Below are positions 1 through 7,270 of a DNA stretch of 53,304 bases, piece by piece. Under the pieces are notes generated by a model. It was not told the DNA's origin and did not search any database. It saw nothing but the letters and a program-made list of their open reading frames with translations. The first letter of the stretch is position 1. Every line of letters starts with the position of its first letter. The stretch spans positions 1-53,304 of IMG/VR virus record IMGVR_UViG_3300028840_002576; one strand, 5' to 3'. Position numbers and translations under genes: made by a program. This DNA comes from a virus.

Positions 1-2
1 AT

Positions 3-308
3 GAGGTCGGCCTGGGTGACTCTTCCTTTCCGAAACAAAATGTAAACAAGATCCTCAATCGAGCCGTCAAGAAGTTTACCAAAAACTTTTACTTGATGGC
101 TACCATTCATTCTGCGGCAGTTCGCGGCTTCTCCTGCGATGATGCCATGGATATCGCTCAAAAGTCCTGTGATGCCGAGATAGATTCCGGCAAGACGCCA
201 GAGGAAATTTTAAGGGAGGTAGCAGATGTCAAAGCCGAAACCGATTTTTGTGGGAGTATTGACCAAAGAATCAGAAGAAGCGGACACGTCGATCGTTCTG
301 GATTCTAA
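3..308 (+). CDS. C-terminal part of an unknown protein (5' end outside window)
   Basis: This is the only forward frame open from the left edge; it reads to a stop at 306-308. The visible part (about 101 residues) is mixed-charge and helical-looking, with the text GKTPEEILREVAD near residue 68. I do not recognise the family. It overlaps the next gene by 83 bp, which is long for this genome, so its last 25 or so residues are an overprint of the NinB-like gene. Its position just before a recombination gene suggests a DNA metabolism role, but this is inference only. Confidence 0.5.
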   Translation, partial: EVGLGDSSFPKQNVNKILNRAVKKFTKNFYLMATIHSAAVRGFSCDDAMDIAQKSCDAEIDSGKTPEEILREVADVKAETDFCGSIDQRIRRSGHVDRSGF

Positions 309-693
309 TAGTCAAAAGGCATTTAATGAGCACGCCAAAAAATTCAAGAAAGGCGAGAAAGTAAAATTCTCGATTAGCAGATTGACAAAGAAAAAGATCA
401 GATCAGTTGAACAGAATAATTATTACTGGGGATGCGTCATTAAGATCCTCGCCGATGACCTCGGATATGTTGGGCCGAACGAGAAAGAGATCCTGCACGA
501 AGAGCTCAAGGCGATGTTTCTGGTTAAGCGCGGCAAGCTTGGCGTACCCTACGTCGAAAAAACATCAGCATTAGGAACGGATCTATTCGAAAGATACCTG
601 CAGGCGATCCGGGACTGGGCCGACGAATTCCAGAATATCAAGATCCCATTGCCGAATGAGGTAGAAAGTTCAGATACTTACACAAGAATCTAA
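226..693 (+). CDS. ninB: NinB-like recombination protein
   Basis: This 155-residue protein resembles the NinB family (lambda Orf-type recombination mediator, which helps load recombinase on SSB-coated single strands). The family signature is the middle text SVEQNNYYWG, followed by an acidic helical part, a 'TSALGTDLFERYLQAIRDWA' segment and a C-terminal IPLPNE. The start at 226 has a GGGAGG site six bases upstream. It is followed by the helicase loader and DnaB, so it probably belongs to a replication-recombination operon. Length fits the family. Confidence 0.75.
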   Translation: MSKPKPIFVGVLTKESEEADTSIVLDSNSQKAFNEHAKKFKKGEKVKFSISRLTKKKIRSVEQNNYYWGCVIKILADDLGYVGPNEKEILHEELKAMFLVKRGKLGVPYVEKTSALGTDLFERYLQAIRDWADEFQNIKIPLPNEVESSDTYTRI

Positions 694-709
694 AGGGGGA
701 ACTTTAAGG

Positions 710-1336
710 ATGGGTACTCAAACAGCTTCTTTAACTTACGATTTACTGCAGTTGATAAGCGATGATGACTTTGCTTCATTGGTACAACTTTCTGAATGGT
801 CTCAGCAAGATATCGAAGAAACCTTAAAGCTTATCATTAAGGTTGGTATGGATTCGATGGATTCAATTCGCTCGGCGATTGTTAAAGAGAAAAGAGAAAA
901 AGAAAGTAACCAAAGAAAAAGAGAAAAGAGAAATATAAAAAATAATTTATTATATAATATTAAAGAGCAGAAAGATATCTCAGTAAATTATAATACAAAT
1001 AATTTATCCCGCGATCCTAATCCAGAGCCCAAAAAATACGCCACTTCAATACCGAAGCGATGGGTTGACGACCGGGACAAGGGACGCATCACTGACTCGA
1101 AGTTGATCCAGTATGCGACCTCCAAAGGTTACGACTCGCATCGCATGAAGGAAGTATATTTCAGCTTCGTCGATCACAATCTTGCCAAAGGGAAAAAGTT
1201 TAAAGACTGGGTCCGGGCGTTTTACACCTGGATCAGGAATGATATAAAATTCCATGGGCCTCCGACTAAAGAGGCTACTTTGCCTGGAAGTGTGTTAAAA
1301 TCGTACAAAACGCTCAACCCTGAAGAGGTATTTTAA
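710..1336 (+). CDS. Replication protein, DnaT-like helicase loader candidate
   Basis: 208 residues. The N-terminal third is helical, the middle (about residues 60-100) is very Lys/Asn-rich and probably a flexible linker, and the C-terminal part contains a block like the DnaT/phage loader DNA-binding domain: 'PKRWVDDRDKGRI', then 'VYFSFVDHNLAKGKKFKDW' and 'RAFYTWIRNDIKF'. It ends two bases before the DnaB start, the usual place for a helicase loader. Start at 710 follows an AAAGGGGG site. A promoter-like element sits inside its 3' end (1272-1301). The loader role is inferred from the C-terminal block and context. Confidence 0.6.
   Translation: MGTQTASLTYDLLQLISDDDFASLVQLSEWSQQDIEETLKLIIKVGMDSMDSIRSAIVKEKREKESNQRKREKRNIKNNLLYNIKEQKDISVNYNTNNLSRDPNPEPKKYATSIPKRWVDDRDKGRITDSKLIQYATSKGYDSHRMKEVYFSFVDHNLAKGKKFKDWVRAFYTWIRNDIKFHGPPTKEATLPGSVLKSYKTLNPEEVF
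1272..1301 (+). promoter_or_regulatory. GGCTACTTTG-class promoter candidate before dnaB
   Basis: GCTACT at 1274-1279 lies 16 bp before TAAAAT (1296-1301), which is preceded by TG one base earlier (extended -10). This matches the four exact-spacing elements at 4056, 7214, 10608 and 20420. It lies inside the loader gene and points at the helicase gene starting at 1339. The -10 is weaker than in the other copies. Confidence 0.5.
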
Positions 1337-1338
1337 CC

Positions 1339-2754
1339 ATGACCCAGATCACAGACAAGCCAATGCCAAACGATGAGAATCTCGAAGAGTCGATACTGTC
1401 AACTTGTTTCGTTGCCGGCGACGACCTGGTCGAGATTCTCGACCTCATTGAACCTGATTACTTCTACAAGACAGCTTACAAGATAATCTTTCAGGCGATA
1501 GTTGACATATCCTTCAAGGCGAGATCGGTCGATCTTGTTTCAGTTGTTACGAGGCTGACCGACAAGAAGCTTCTCGAGAAAGCCGGGGGCGCCCTAAAGA
1601 TATCTCAGATAGTCGACGCTCCAATAGCGGTTGATATTGAATATTCCTGCAAGAAACTCGAAGAGAAATTTCTATACCGCAAGGCGATCGAATACTGCTA
1701 TGCCACAATCAAAAAATGTCAGCTTGGCCAGGATGAATTTGACGATGTTATTGATTACTTTGTTGATTCATCCCACAAGATTGCAGACGGGACCAAGGCC
1801 GGGGATCCTGTGATCAAGATGCAGGATGCCGTATTGGCCGCTGTGGATGTCTATGAAGATAGATTTAAAAACAAAAAAATAGTCACCGGTGTACCATCCG
1901 GAATTCACGACCTCGACTACATGACATCCGGCTTTCAGCCTGGGGACTTCACATTAATCGCAGCCAGGCCGGCAATGGGGAAAACAGCTTTCGCTTTAAA
2001 CATTATCCGGAACAATGCCAAGAAGAAAATCGGCGGACTATTTCATTCGCTCGAGATGCCGGTACAGCAGTTGATGGACCGGTGGGTCGCGATGGAAACA
2101 AGAATAAACGGGATGAAGGTCAGGGTCGGTGATTTCACGAAAGACGAATTCGCAAAGGTGACCGATGCCGTTCAAAGCTTTTATGACCTGCCAATATTCA
2201 TCGATGACCGTGGCGGCCTGAAGTTCTCTGAGATCCGGAAAACTATTCGCCGGCAGGTAAAGATCCATCCTGAAATCAAATATGTCATTATCGACCATAT
2301 CCAGCTTGTCCATGGCAACAACCCGGACAACCGGAACAACGAGCTTGATGAGATCTCAATGGGATTCAAAACCCTGGCAAAGGAATTAAGGATAGCGATC
2401 ATAGGCCTCGCTCAGTTAAATCGTGGGCTTGAAAACAGGAACAATCCATTCAAGCGGCCGAAGCTTTCCGACCTCCGGGACAGCGGCACCCTCGAGCAGA
2501 ATACTGACAACGTGATATTTATTTATCGCCCTGCGGTCTATGGCGACAATCTTAATCCAGAAAATCCAGAAGAGCAGGTCGAGATCAATGAGTCTGACTG
2601 CGAACTGATAATAGCTAAACAGCGCAATGGGATGAACGGTAAGGTGCGATGTAACTTTTTTGATAAAATCCAGACATTTACGAGTCAGATGAAATCTTCA
2701 CCTGACGAACTATATGTCAAGAAAAATGAGGAGAAAAAGCATGAGCATGAATAA
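1339..2754 (+). CDS. dnaB: Replicative DNA helicase, DnaB family
   Basis: 471 residues, the usual length for DnaB. The N-terminal domain (about 10-110) begins with the typical 'NLEESILSTCF' text. The RecA-like domain has Walker A ARPAMGKT at 209-216, SLEM at 237-240, Walker B VIIDHIQL at 316-323, LAQLNRGLE at 357-365 and the sensor/arginine-finger block DLRDSGTLEQ from 378. It unwinds the fork as a hexamer in the 5'-3' direction and would be loaded by the preceding protein. The acidic/Lys-rich C-terminus overlaps the next gene by 14 bp. Confidence 0.95.
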   Translation: MTQITDKPMPNDENLEESILSTCFVAGDDLVEILDLIEPDYFYKTAYKIIFQAIVDISFKARSVDLVSVVTRLTDKKLLEKAGGALKISQIVDAPIAVDIEYSCKKLEEKFLYRKAIEYCYATIKKCQLGQDEFDDVIDYFVDSSHKIADGTKAGDPVIKMQDAVLAAVDVYEDRFKNKKIVTGVPSGIHDLDYMTSGFQPGDFTLIAARPAMGKTAFALNIIRNNAKKKIGGLFHSLEMPVQQLMDRWVAMETRINGMKVRVGDFTKDEFAKVTDAVQSFYDLPIFIDDRGGLKFSEIRKTIRRQVKIHPEIKYVIIDHIQLVHGNNPDNRNNELDEISMGFKTLAKELRIAIIGLAQLNRGLENRNNPFKRPKLSDLRDSGTLEQNTDNVIFIYRPAVYGDNLNPENPEEQVEINESDCELIIAKQRNGMNGKVRCNFFDKIQTFTSQMKSSPDELYVKKNEEKKHEHE

Positions 2755-4051
2755 AACCGAAATGATTTTAAAGGCTTACAAAGAAGATAAACATTTTAAC
2801 CGTGGTGAATTCTCAGATGAGCACGACATTAATCGATGTTTCATATCCGAGGTTATTGGTAGGTACAAGAAATCCGCTGGCTTAAAAAACAAAGTGAAAT
2901 TCCAGGGGGCGGATCCCGGGAGTGAGAAGGAATCGAAACAAATGGCGAAGATCACCGAGACCATGGATTCAATCCAGGTTGAGACGCAGGGCAAGGATAT
3001 CCGGACGGCCGACGGCGCCCTCGAGTACTGCGGAGTCGATACGGACAAATGGGTCATCACGAAGAAAATAGTTAACTTTTGGGATCAGTCAAAAGATCAG
3101 CGGAACTGGCAGGTCAAGGTATGGTTGTCCCCTAAGGAAGAGAGCTCGGTCGAGGAAACAATCGACAGACTCATGGAGCGCATGCCGGAATTCAAATATA
3201 GCAAATTTGAACCTAAGTCGGTGGCGAGCGGCTGGGACAACTCCGGGAACATGGCGGTGATTGCAAACCTGGACGCTCACCTGGGCAAGTTAGCTTGGGA
3301 TGCCGAGACCGGACAGGGCGATTATGATCTCAATATCGCAATAGATGATTATAATCACGTAACCGAAACGAACCTCCAGCGATGCGCAATGTTTAAGCCA
3401 GAAAGGATCATGTTCGTAATTGGGCAGGACTTAATGCACGTCGAGAACATGGAAGGCGTGACCCCGAAAGGAAAGAACGTCCTTGATACAGATACCAGGC
3501 TGCCCAAGCTTCAGGATGCCGCGATAGATATCACGATCCAGAGCATAATGAAATGTCGAGCGTTGGCGCCAGTAGAGGTTATCCTCGTCCAGGGAAACCA
3601 TGATCAGACGTCCTCTTTATGGCTTGCCAAAGTTATCAAGGCGTGGTTCAGAAATGATAAACACGTAACGGTTGACGACACTCCCCGGCTGCGCAAGGCC
3701 CGGAGGTGGGGCAAATGCTTTATCGGCATGGCCCATGAAGTTATGCCGTCGAAGATGCCGTTCCAAGTTGCTGAATTTGCAGTACAATTCAAAGAGGATT
3801 GGGCTAAGTCAGAATATTATGAATGCCTATTCGGACACAAGCACAAGAAGAATGAATATCGCGTTGGCAGCCAGGCGACTCACGGCACAATGTTATTTAG
3901 ACAGTTGACCGCATTAAGCCCGATCGACTTCTGGCACTATGAAAATCTATTTGTCGATGCCGTCCCCGGTGGCGAGGCCCTTGTCTACAACAAGACAACC
4001 GGCTGCATCGCAAACTTTACTGAGTGGTGCTTTCACAAAAAATCAAAATAA
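2741..4051 (+). CDS. Metallophosphoesterase with N-terminal helix-turn-helix-like region
   Basis: 436 residues from the ATG at 2741, chosen because GAGGAG lies seven bases upstream; an in-frame ATG at 2714 has no such site. Residues 1-45 look like a small HTH. The C-terminal half is a calcineurin-like phosphoesterase: DAH 178-180, GQD 228-230 (usually GD), GNHD 285-288 and GHKHK 365-369, all metal ligands. Related phage proteins are often annotated as exonuclease or DNA-repair phosphoesterases. Position after dnaB supports a nucleic-acid substrate, but the substrate is not shown by the sequence. Confidence 0.85.
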   Translation: MSMNKTEMILKAYKEDKHFNRGEFSDEHDINRCFISEVIGRYKKSAGLKNKVKFQGADPGSEKESKQMAKITETMDSIQVETQGKDIRTADGALEYCGVDTDKWVITKKIVNFWDQSKDQRNWQVKVWLSPKEESSVEETIDRLMERMPEFKYSKFEPKSVASGWDNSGNMAVIANLDAHLGKLAWDAETGQGDYDLNIAIDDYNHVTETNLQRCAMFKPERIMFVIGQDLMHVENMEGVTPKGKNVLDTDTRLPKLQDAAIDITIQSIMKCRALAPVEVILVQGNHDQTSSLWLAKVIKAWFRNDKHVTVDDTPRLRKARRWGKCFIGMAHEVMPSKMPFQVAEFAVQFKEDWAKSEYYECLFGHKHKKNEYRVGSQATHGTMLFRQLTALSPIDFWHYENLFVDAVPGGEALVYNKTTGCIANFTEWCFHKKSK

Positions 4052-4053
4052 GC

Positions 4054-4083
4054 AGGCTACTTTGCTCCGGGTTGTGGTATAAT
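4054..4083 (+). promoter_or_regulatory. GGCTACTTTG-class promoter
   Basis: GCTACT at 4056-4061, a 16-bp spacer and TATAAT at 4078-4083 with TG one base before the hexamer (extended -10). It lies directly after the phosphoesterase stop and 26 bp before the next start. Nearly identical to the element at 7212-7241. Confidence 0.75.
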
Positions 4084-4109
4084 GTCTTTAAGCCAAACGG
4101 AGGATCGAC

Positions 4110-4388
4110 ATGGATAAAGACACTGTAATTCTACAATGCGAATCATGCCTGGACAAAACCGAAAGGCCGAGACTTAATTTATTCAATGGCCATTATCATT
4201 CCGATAGTGCCGAGTATGTTTGTGAAAAATGCCGTGGACACGTCCATGACGTAACGCATCGTGCCGGCGCTGTTTGTGCATCAGATATGGTTCTTTGTGA
4301 TATACAAGAGGATTTTATATCACCAGAATCACTACAACCGTGGAAAATATGGAAGGTTAACTCCAACTCAAGGGTTGGGAAACTCTAA
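4110..4388 (+). CDS. Small zinc-ribbon-like protein, unknown function
   Basis: 92 residues with two CxxC-type pairs (CESC near residue 10, CEKC near 37) and nearby His residues, which would fit one structural zinc site. GGAGG lies eight bases before the ATG. First gene after the promoter at 4054-4083 and just upstream of the exported protease. No enzymatic motif is visible; a nucleic-acid or protein-binding adaptor is possible. Confidence 0.65.
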   Translation: MDKDTVILQCESCLDKTERPRLNLFNGHYHSDSAEYVCEKCRGHVHDVTHRAGAVCASDMVLCDIQEDFISPESLQPWKIWKVNSNSRVGKL

Positions 4389-4401
4389 CAGGAGGAACAC
4401 A

Positions 4402-5145
4402 ATGAAAAACAAACTTTTTTCAATCTTAACAGCAGTTTGCATCACAATCGGCCTGGCAGCATTTTCAATGGCCGATGAGCCGGACGTTTTGCCAGATGGG
4501 CAACGTGCCTGCTACAATCAACCGGCAGTGGTTAACGAGATGCGTCTCGTGGTCGATGGATCAGATCCGCTGGTAAATCCGGATACCCACGCACTCAACA
4601 CCGAGAGTGCAGGCAAAGTATCCAACATGATGTACATCACTCCGAAAACGGTTGTTTTCAATCTTTTCTCAGGGATCTCGACAAGGGACTTTATCAACCT
4701 GAAAGACGATCTCAAGAAGCTTGAAGATTATACCGACAAAAGAGACGTCACGATGAACATCAATAGCCCGGGCGGATCCGCCTTTGATGGCCTTGCAATC
4801 GCCGGCTTGATCAAAGAGTACCGTGATAAGGGCTGGACAATTCGAGCTCACGCATACAGCATGGTAGCCAGCGCAGCCGTTCCGATCTATTCTGTATGCC
4901 GGCCGAGAGTTATAAATCCGGAGACCACGCTCATGGTTCACCAGGCGGCTATATGGAAATGGCCTGGACGAGAAACATCAGCGGATATCAAGTCCCAGGA
5001 TGCCATGATGGATATGTTGGGGACAAGATATATTAACTTGCTGGTTGAAAATTCCAATCTGTCCGCTGAAGAATGGAAGAAAAAAATCGACAAGACAACA
5101 TGGTTCACGCCTACGGAGGCCGAGGCCTGGGGTATGGTCGACTAA
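4402..5145 (+). CDS. Exported ClpP-fold serine protease
   Basis: 247 residues from the ATG at 4402, which follows AGGAGG by seven bases; an upstream in-frame ATG at 4261 would sit inside the previous gene and hide the signal peptide. Residues 1-24 form a Sec signal (Lys-rich start, hydrophobic core, Ala at cleavage). The rest is ClpP/SppA-like: SPGG oxyanion loop 122-125, Ser157 in MVASAAV, His180 in MVHQA and Asp230 before the WFTPTEA block, so the triad looks complete. Phage ClpP-like proteins are usually cytoplasmic head-maturation proteases next to the portal. This one is exported, sits among replication genes and lies 17 kb from the portal. A role in the periplasm or against envelope proteins is inferred. 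Confidence 0.85.
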   Translation: MKNKLFSILTAVCITIGLAAFSMADEPDVLPDGQRACYNQPAVVNEMRLVVDGSDPLVNPDTHALNTESAGKVSNMMYITPKTVVFNLFSGISTRDFINLKDDLKKLEDYTDKRDVTMNINSPGGSAFDGLAIAGLIKEYRDKGWTIRAHAYSMVASAAVPIYSVCRPRVINPETTLMVHQAAIWKWPGRETSADIKSQDAMMDMLGTRYINLLVENSNLSAEEWKKKIDKTTWFTPTEAEAWGMVD

Positions 5146-5151
5146 TCTAAA

Positions 5152-5269
5152 AGACCCGCATGTCAGGGGTGACGGGGAGGGCGGCTATAGACGCACCCGA
5201 GAACGACTCCCTGCGGGTCTCCATGCAGTTGTCTAAACCAAGGGGGTTGACCGAGTTGTCAACTCCCTT
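5152..5269 (+). other. Structured intergenic RNA candidate (three-way junction plus hairpin)
   Basis: A perfect 9-bp helix pairs 5152-5160 with 5212-5220. Inside it lie a GTCA/TGAC hairpin (about 5162-5173) and a GGGAG/CTCCC helix, giving a three-way-junction outline. A second hairpin pairs 5240-5251 with 5258-5269 (12 bp, one G-T, 6-base loop). No strong T-run follows, so this is not a clear terminator. It could be a structured 5' leader for the DUF1353 gene or a processed RNA. It matches no riboswitch I recognise. Confidence 0.5.
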
Positions 5270-5295
5270 GATTTATGCAACAGGAGGTAGTTAGA

Positions 5296-5688
5296 ATGAG
5301 CAGTTTTACAACACCGTTAATGCTTGAATATTTAGATGGGACCATATGGCGCCTGTCTAAACCATTCATCTATTATTCAGATCTTTGCGGAGAGGAAAAG
5401 CGGGAATGGATCCGGGTGCCTATGGGATTCATTACGGATTTTGCAAGCATACCGCAGATCCTCTGGATAATCGAGAGGCCCACAGGACTCCATGGCAAGG
5501 CCGCCGTCCTTCACGACTGGCTATATCAAAATGGCTTGTACACAAGGAAGGTTTGTGATATGATATTCAGAGAAGCGATGGAGGTCTCAGGGGTGGAACC
5601 CTGGCGCCGGGAAGCGATGTATTATGCTGTTAGAACTTTTTCTTCAAAATATTATAAAAAAAAGCTTGACAGCACTGAAATTGTTTAG
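5296..5688 (+). CDS. DUF1353 family phage protein
   Basis: 130 residues from the ATG at 5296, seven bases after CAGGAGG; an earlier in-frame ATG at 5275 lies before that site and is unlikely. The DUF1353 pattern is clear: 'VPMGFITDFASIP', then 'AAVLHDWLY', 'IFREAMEVSGV' and a C-terminal 'AMYYAVRTF'. The family is common in phages, often near lysis or tail genes, and its biochemical role is not established. Its 3' end carries the -35 of a sigma-70 promoter. Confidence 0.8.
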   Translation: MSSFTTPLMLEYLDGTIWRLSKPFIYYSDLCGEEKREWIRVPMGFITDFASIPQILWIIERPTGLHGKAAVLHDWLYQNGLYTRKVCDMIFREAMEVSGVEPWRREAMYYAVRTFSSKYYKKKLDSTEIV

Positions 5689-5694
5689 TAAGAT
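5666..5694 (+). promoter_or_regulatory. Sigma-70-type promoter for the non-coding region
   Basis: TTGACA at 5666-5671, 17-bp spacer, TAAGAT at 5689-5694. It overlaps the end of the DUF1353 gene and would start transcription near 5701, exactly where a long RNA helix begins. There is no gene for the next 370 bp, so its product is probably a non-coding RNA. Confidence 0.65.
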
Positions 5695-5701
5695 TAGAGT
5701 T

Positions 5702-5799
5702 AAATCAACGGGTCACTGTCAGTCAAGTCTGTTATAAATCCTGATGGCCTATAGCCGGTAGGAGCCCGGAGTAAACATCCGAACCATACCCGCTGATTT
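5702..5799 (+). ncRNA. Structured RNA domain closed by a long helix
   Basis: Positions 5702-5713 pair with 5788-5799 through 11 of 12 positions (one A-C mismatch), enclosing about 74 nt. The interior holds smaller self-complementary parts (GGC/GCC around 5747-5755). It begins about seven bases after the -10 of the promoter at 5666-5694, as expected for the 5' end of a transcript. No ORF with a ribosome site is present. The family is not recognised. Confidence 0.5.
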
Positions 5800-5808
5800 A
5801 AAAAGGGC

Positions 5809-6022
5809 GCTCCAGTAGCATCCTGGTTCGACAGCCTCTTTGCCGAGGGGCAAGCATGGTATTGAATCACATATCACGACGGCCGGCAAGCCTGACTGAT
5901 GAGTGATCGGCACAATACTGAATCGGGTTGTAAGGGAAGCCATTGACCGGCATGGGGTGACGGAAAAGCCCTCCGCTCAACCATGTTCGATAGGTCTGCA
6001 GGTTCGAAGCCTGCCTGGAGCA
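5809..6022 (+). ncRNA. tRNA-like / tmRNA-like RNA candidate
   Basis: The ends look like a tRNA: GCTCCAG (5809-5815) pairs perfectly with CTGGAGC (6015-6021), followed by A6022. Next to the 3' strand is a perfect T-arm (stem 5998-6002/6010-6014, loop TTCGAAG). The 5' side contains GGTTCGACAG and TGCCGAGGGGCAAGCATGG, resembling the D-loop and following segment of tmRNA (GGATTCGACG, TGCCGAGGGG). GCATGGT (5854-5860) can pair with ACCATGT (5980-5986), like helix P2. Against tmRNA: 214 nt is short, acceptor-to-D-loop spacing is longer than usual, no G3-U70 pair is seen, CCA is not encoded and no convincing tag ending in ALAA is found. Alternatives are a degenerate tmRNA, a tRNA 3' end used as attP, or a new tRNA-like RNA. 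Confidence 0.4.
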
Positions 6023-6036
6023 CATAAAAAAAATAC

Positions 6037-6064
6037 TTGACATTCAAATTTAATGATATATAAT
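6037..6064 (+). promoter_or_regulatory. Sigma-70-type promoter
   Basis: TTGACA at 6037-6042, 16-bp spacer, TATAAT at 6059-6064. The predicted start (about 6071) falls on the ATG of the next small ORF, so that ORF would be leaderless or the real first gene is the one at 6207. Confidence 0.7.
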
Positions 6065-6070
6065 TAAACC

Positions 6071-6214
6071 ATGAAGCGGAAAAAAATTCATAATAAAAAG
6101 CAGTCGGAACAGAAAAGCATATTCAGAATACCGACCGCCAAACCTACCGACTGGCACCGGGACAAGTCGAAATATACCAGGCGCCAAAAATACAGGGAGG
6201 ATTACAATGGATAA
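6071..6214 (+). CDS. Small basic phage protein (47 aa)
   Basis: 47 residues, strongly basic, starting MKRKK and ending with 'DWHRDKSKYTRRQKYRED', a text common in tiny conserved phage proteins of unknown role. No ribosome site precedes the ATG, and the promoter -10 ends six bases upstream, so translation would be leaderless or inefficient. It overlaps the next gene by 8 bp and carries that gene's GGGAGG site. Confidence 0.5.
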   Translation: MKRKKIHNKKQSEQKSIFRIPTAKPTDWHRDKSKYTRRQKYREDYNG

Positions 6215-6425
6215 TGAAAAAATCAAAAGGGCCAGGGAAGAGGCGATTTATAAGATCGGCGAGCTTATCGATAACGATGACTTTGGCGGCATGACCACCG
6301 GAATGTGTAAGGTTCTCGGAATTAGCATGGACCAATTTTTGATCTATGCCCAGATGCCGGCGCACAATCAGAGGAACATAATCGTCTCTTTGTGGGAACA
6401 ACTTTCTAAAGAACTTTATTCCTAA
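6207..6425 (+). CDS. Hypothetical protein (72 aa)
   Basis: 72 residues, mostly helical by composition, with an acidic middle ('ELIDNDDFGG') and no motif I recognise. GGGAGG nine bases before the ATG supports expression. First well-initiated gene after the promoter at 6037-6064; head of a run of small early-type genes. Confidence 0.6.
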   Translation: MDNEKIKRAREEAIYKIGELIDNDDFGGMTTGMCKVLGISMDQFLIYAQMPAHNQRNIIVSLWEQLSKELYS

Positions 6426-6442
6426 TAATAACGGGGGACAAA

Positions 6443-6652
6443 ATGATTAATATAGCCACAATCCAAACAAGCTATCCCAAAGAACTCGACCAGTTTATAA
6501 ATGAATTCTACAGTAAATACGACGATGTCGAGGTTATTGCCTATAAAACAAATCATGACGGCACCGGGAAGCACGGCAAAATTTATATTACCGTCACGTT
6601 AAAGGGTGAAATATCCGAATGGGGAGAATTAAAATGTACCGAGAAATTTTAA
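6443..6652 (+). CDS. Hypothetical protein (69 aa)
   Basis: 69 residues with an alternating beta-type C-terminal half ('KIYITVTLKG'). The first half ('YPKELDQFINEFYSKYDDVEVIAYKT') loosely resembles small phage/Cse60-like proteins, which I cannot confirm. An ACGGGGGA site precedes the ATG. Overlaps the next ORF by 19 bp. Confidence 0.55.
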   Translation: MINIATIQTSYPKELDQFINEFYSKYDDVEVIAYKTNHDGTGKHGKIYITVTLKGEISEWGELKCTEKF

Positions 6653-6792
6653 CGACACCGGCTGAGAGAGAGTACCGAGCCCTCAAAGAGCGAATCAAGA
6701 GAGAGGCGGAGCTACTGGATGAGCTTGGAAGGGAGAGAGAGGCTCTGGAGCTCGAGGAGATATATAAAATCATGCATGGGGAAACCGACTAA
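6634..6792 (+). CDS. Small charged helical protein (52 aa)
   Basis: 52 residues, almost entirely Glu/Arg/Lys/Leu with heptad-like spacing ('ALKERIKREAELLDELGRE'), so a short coiled coil is likely. GGGGAGAA eight bases before the ATG. Its stop overlaps the next start as TAATG, a translational-coupling arrangement. Function unknown. Confidence 0.55.
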   Translation: MYREILTTPAEREYRALKERIKREAELLDELGREREALELEEIYKIMHGETD

Positions 6793-7037
6793 TGCCGAAA
6801 GCTAAACAAAAAAAGAAAGTTAAGTCGAAGCCTGCCTGGGCCAGGTCCGAGAAAACTGAGGACTATATCGCATATATCGAGGACGATAAGACTAAAGTAT
6901 TGGCATTGCCAGAGCACAATTATCTTGAAATGAAAGCCTTGTGCGAAAGCTGCGGTCTAACCGTCCTCGGTGTATTTGTATCAACAAATCAAGTACTTGC
7001 AAGGCAGTACGCAGACTCAGTATTGAGAAAGGATTAA
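6792..7037 (+). CDS. Hypothetical protein (81 aa)
   Basis: 81 residues with a very basic N-terminus (Lys/Gln-rich first 15) followed by a small alpha-beta domain with a single Cys-x-x-Cys (CESC near residue 51). The start is coupled to the preceding stop. No family recognised. Confidence 0.55.
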   Translation: MPKAKQKKKVKSKPAWARSEKTEDYIAYIEDDKTKVLALPEHNYLEMKALCESCGLTVLGVFVSTNQVLARQYADSVLRKD

Positions 7038-7039
7038 TT

Positions 7040-7213
7040 ATGAAGGATGAAATCGTAATCGAGAAGTGTATCCATCAGATCAACAGGCCTAACGCCTGCA
7101 CTACGACCGGATTCAACCAGGATGGTCGAGGTGACTGCAGGGTATGTGAGCCGCATCCGGATAATAAATATTGCACCCACTTTCATCCTGTTAAATTTTC
7201 TTGTGATATATAG
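7040..7213 (+). CDS. Small Cys-rich protein (57 aa)
   Basis: 57 residues with seven cysteines spread through the chain plus several His, suggesting one or two zinc sites (CRVC near 34, then CTH, SC). Begins three bases after the previous stop. The promoter at 7212-7241 starts right at its stop codon. Function unknown. Confidence 0.55.
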   Translation: MKDEIVIEKCIHQINRPNACTTTGFNQDGRGDCRVCEPHPDNKYCTHFHPVKFSCDI

Positions 7214-7241
7214 GCTACTTTGCTCCAGCTTGTGATATAAT
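7212..7241 (+). promoter_or_regulatory. GGCTACTTTG-class promoter
   Basis: GCTACT at 7214-7219, 16-bp spacer, TATAAT at 7236-7241 with a TG extended -10. It drives the membrane protein, SSB and resolvase block. Nearly identical to 4054-4083 from GGCTACTTTGCTCC onward. Confidence 0.75.
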
Positions 7242-7270
7242 GTATTTAAAAGCTTGGGGAGAATGAGACT

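Noticed and set aside
4261-4401. Upstream in-frame extension of the exported protease
   Set aside because: It lies inside the zinc-ribbon gene, lacks a ribosome site and would bury the signal peptide.
5896-5902. CTGATGA, the first box of a hammerhead ribozyme, inside the tRNA-like RNA
   Set aside because: No GAAA box follows the short stem and no suitable cleavage triplet is placed; the match is probably chance.
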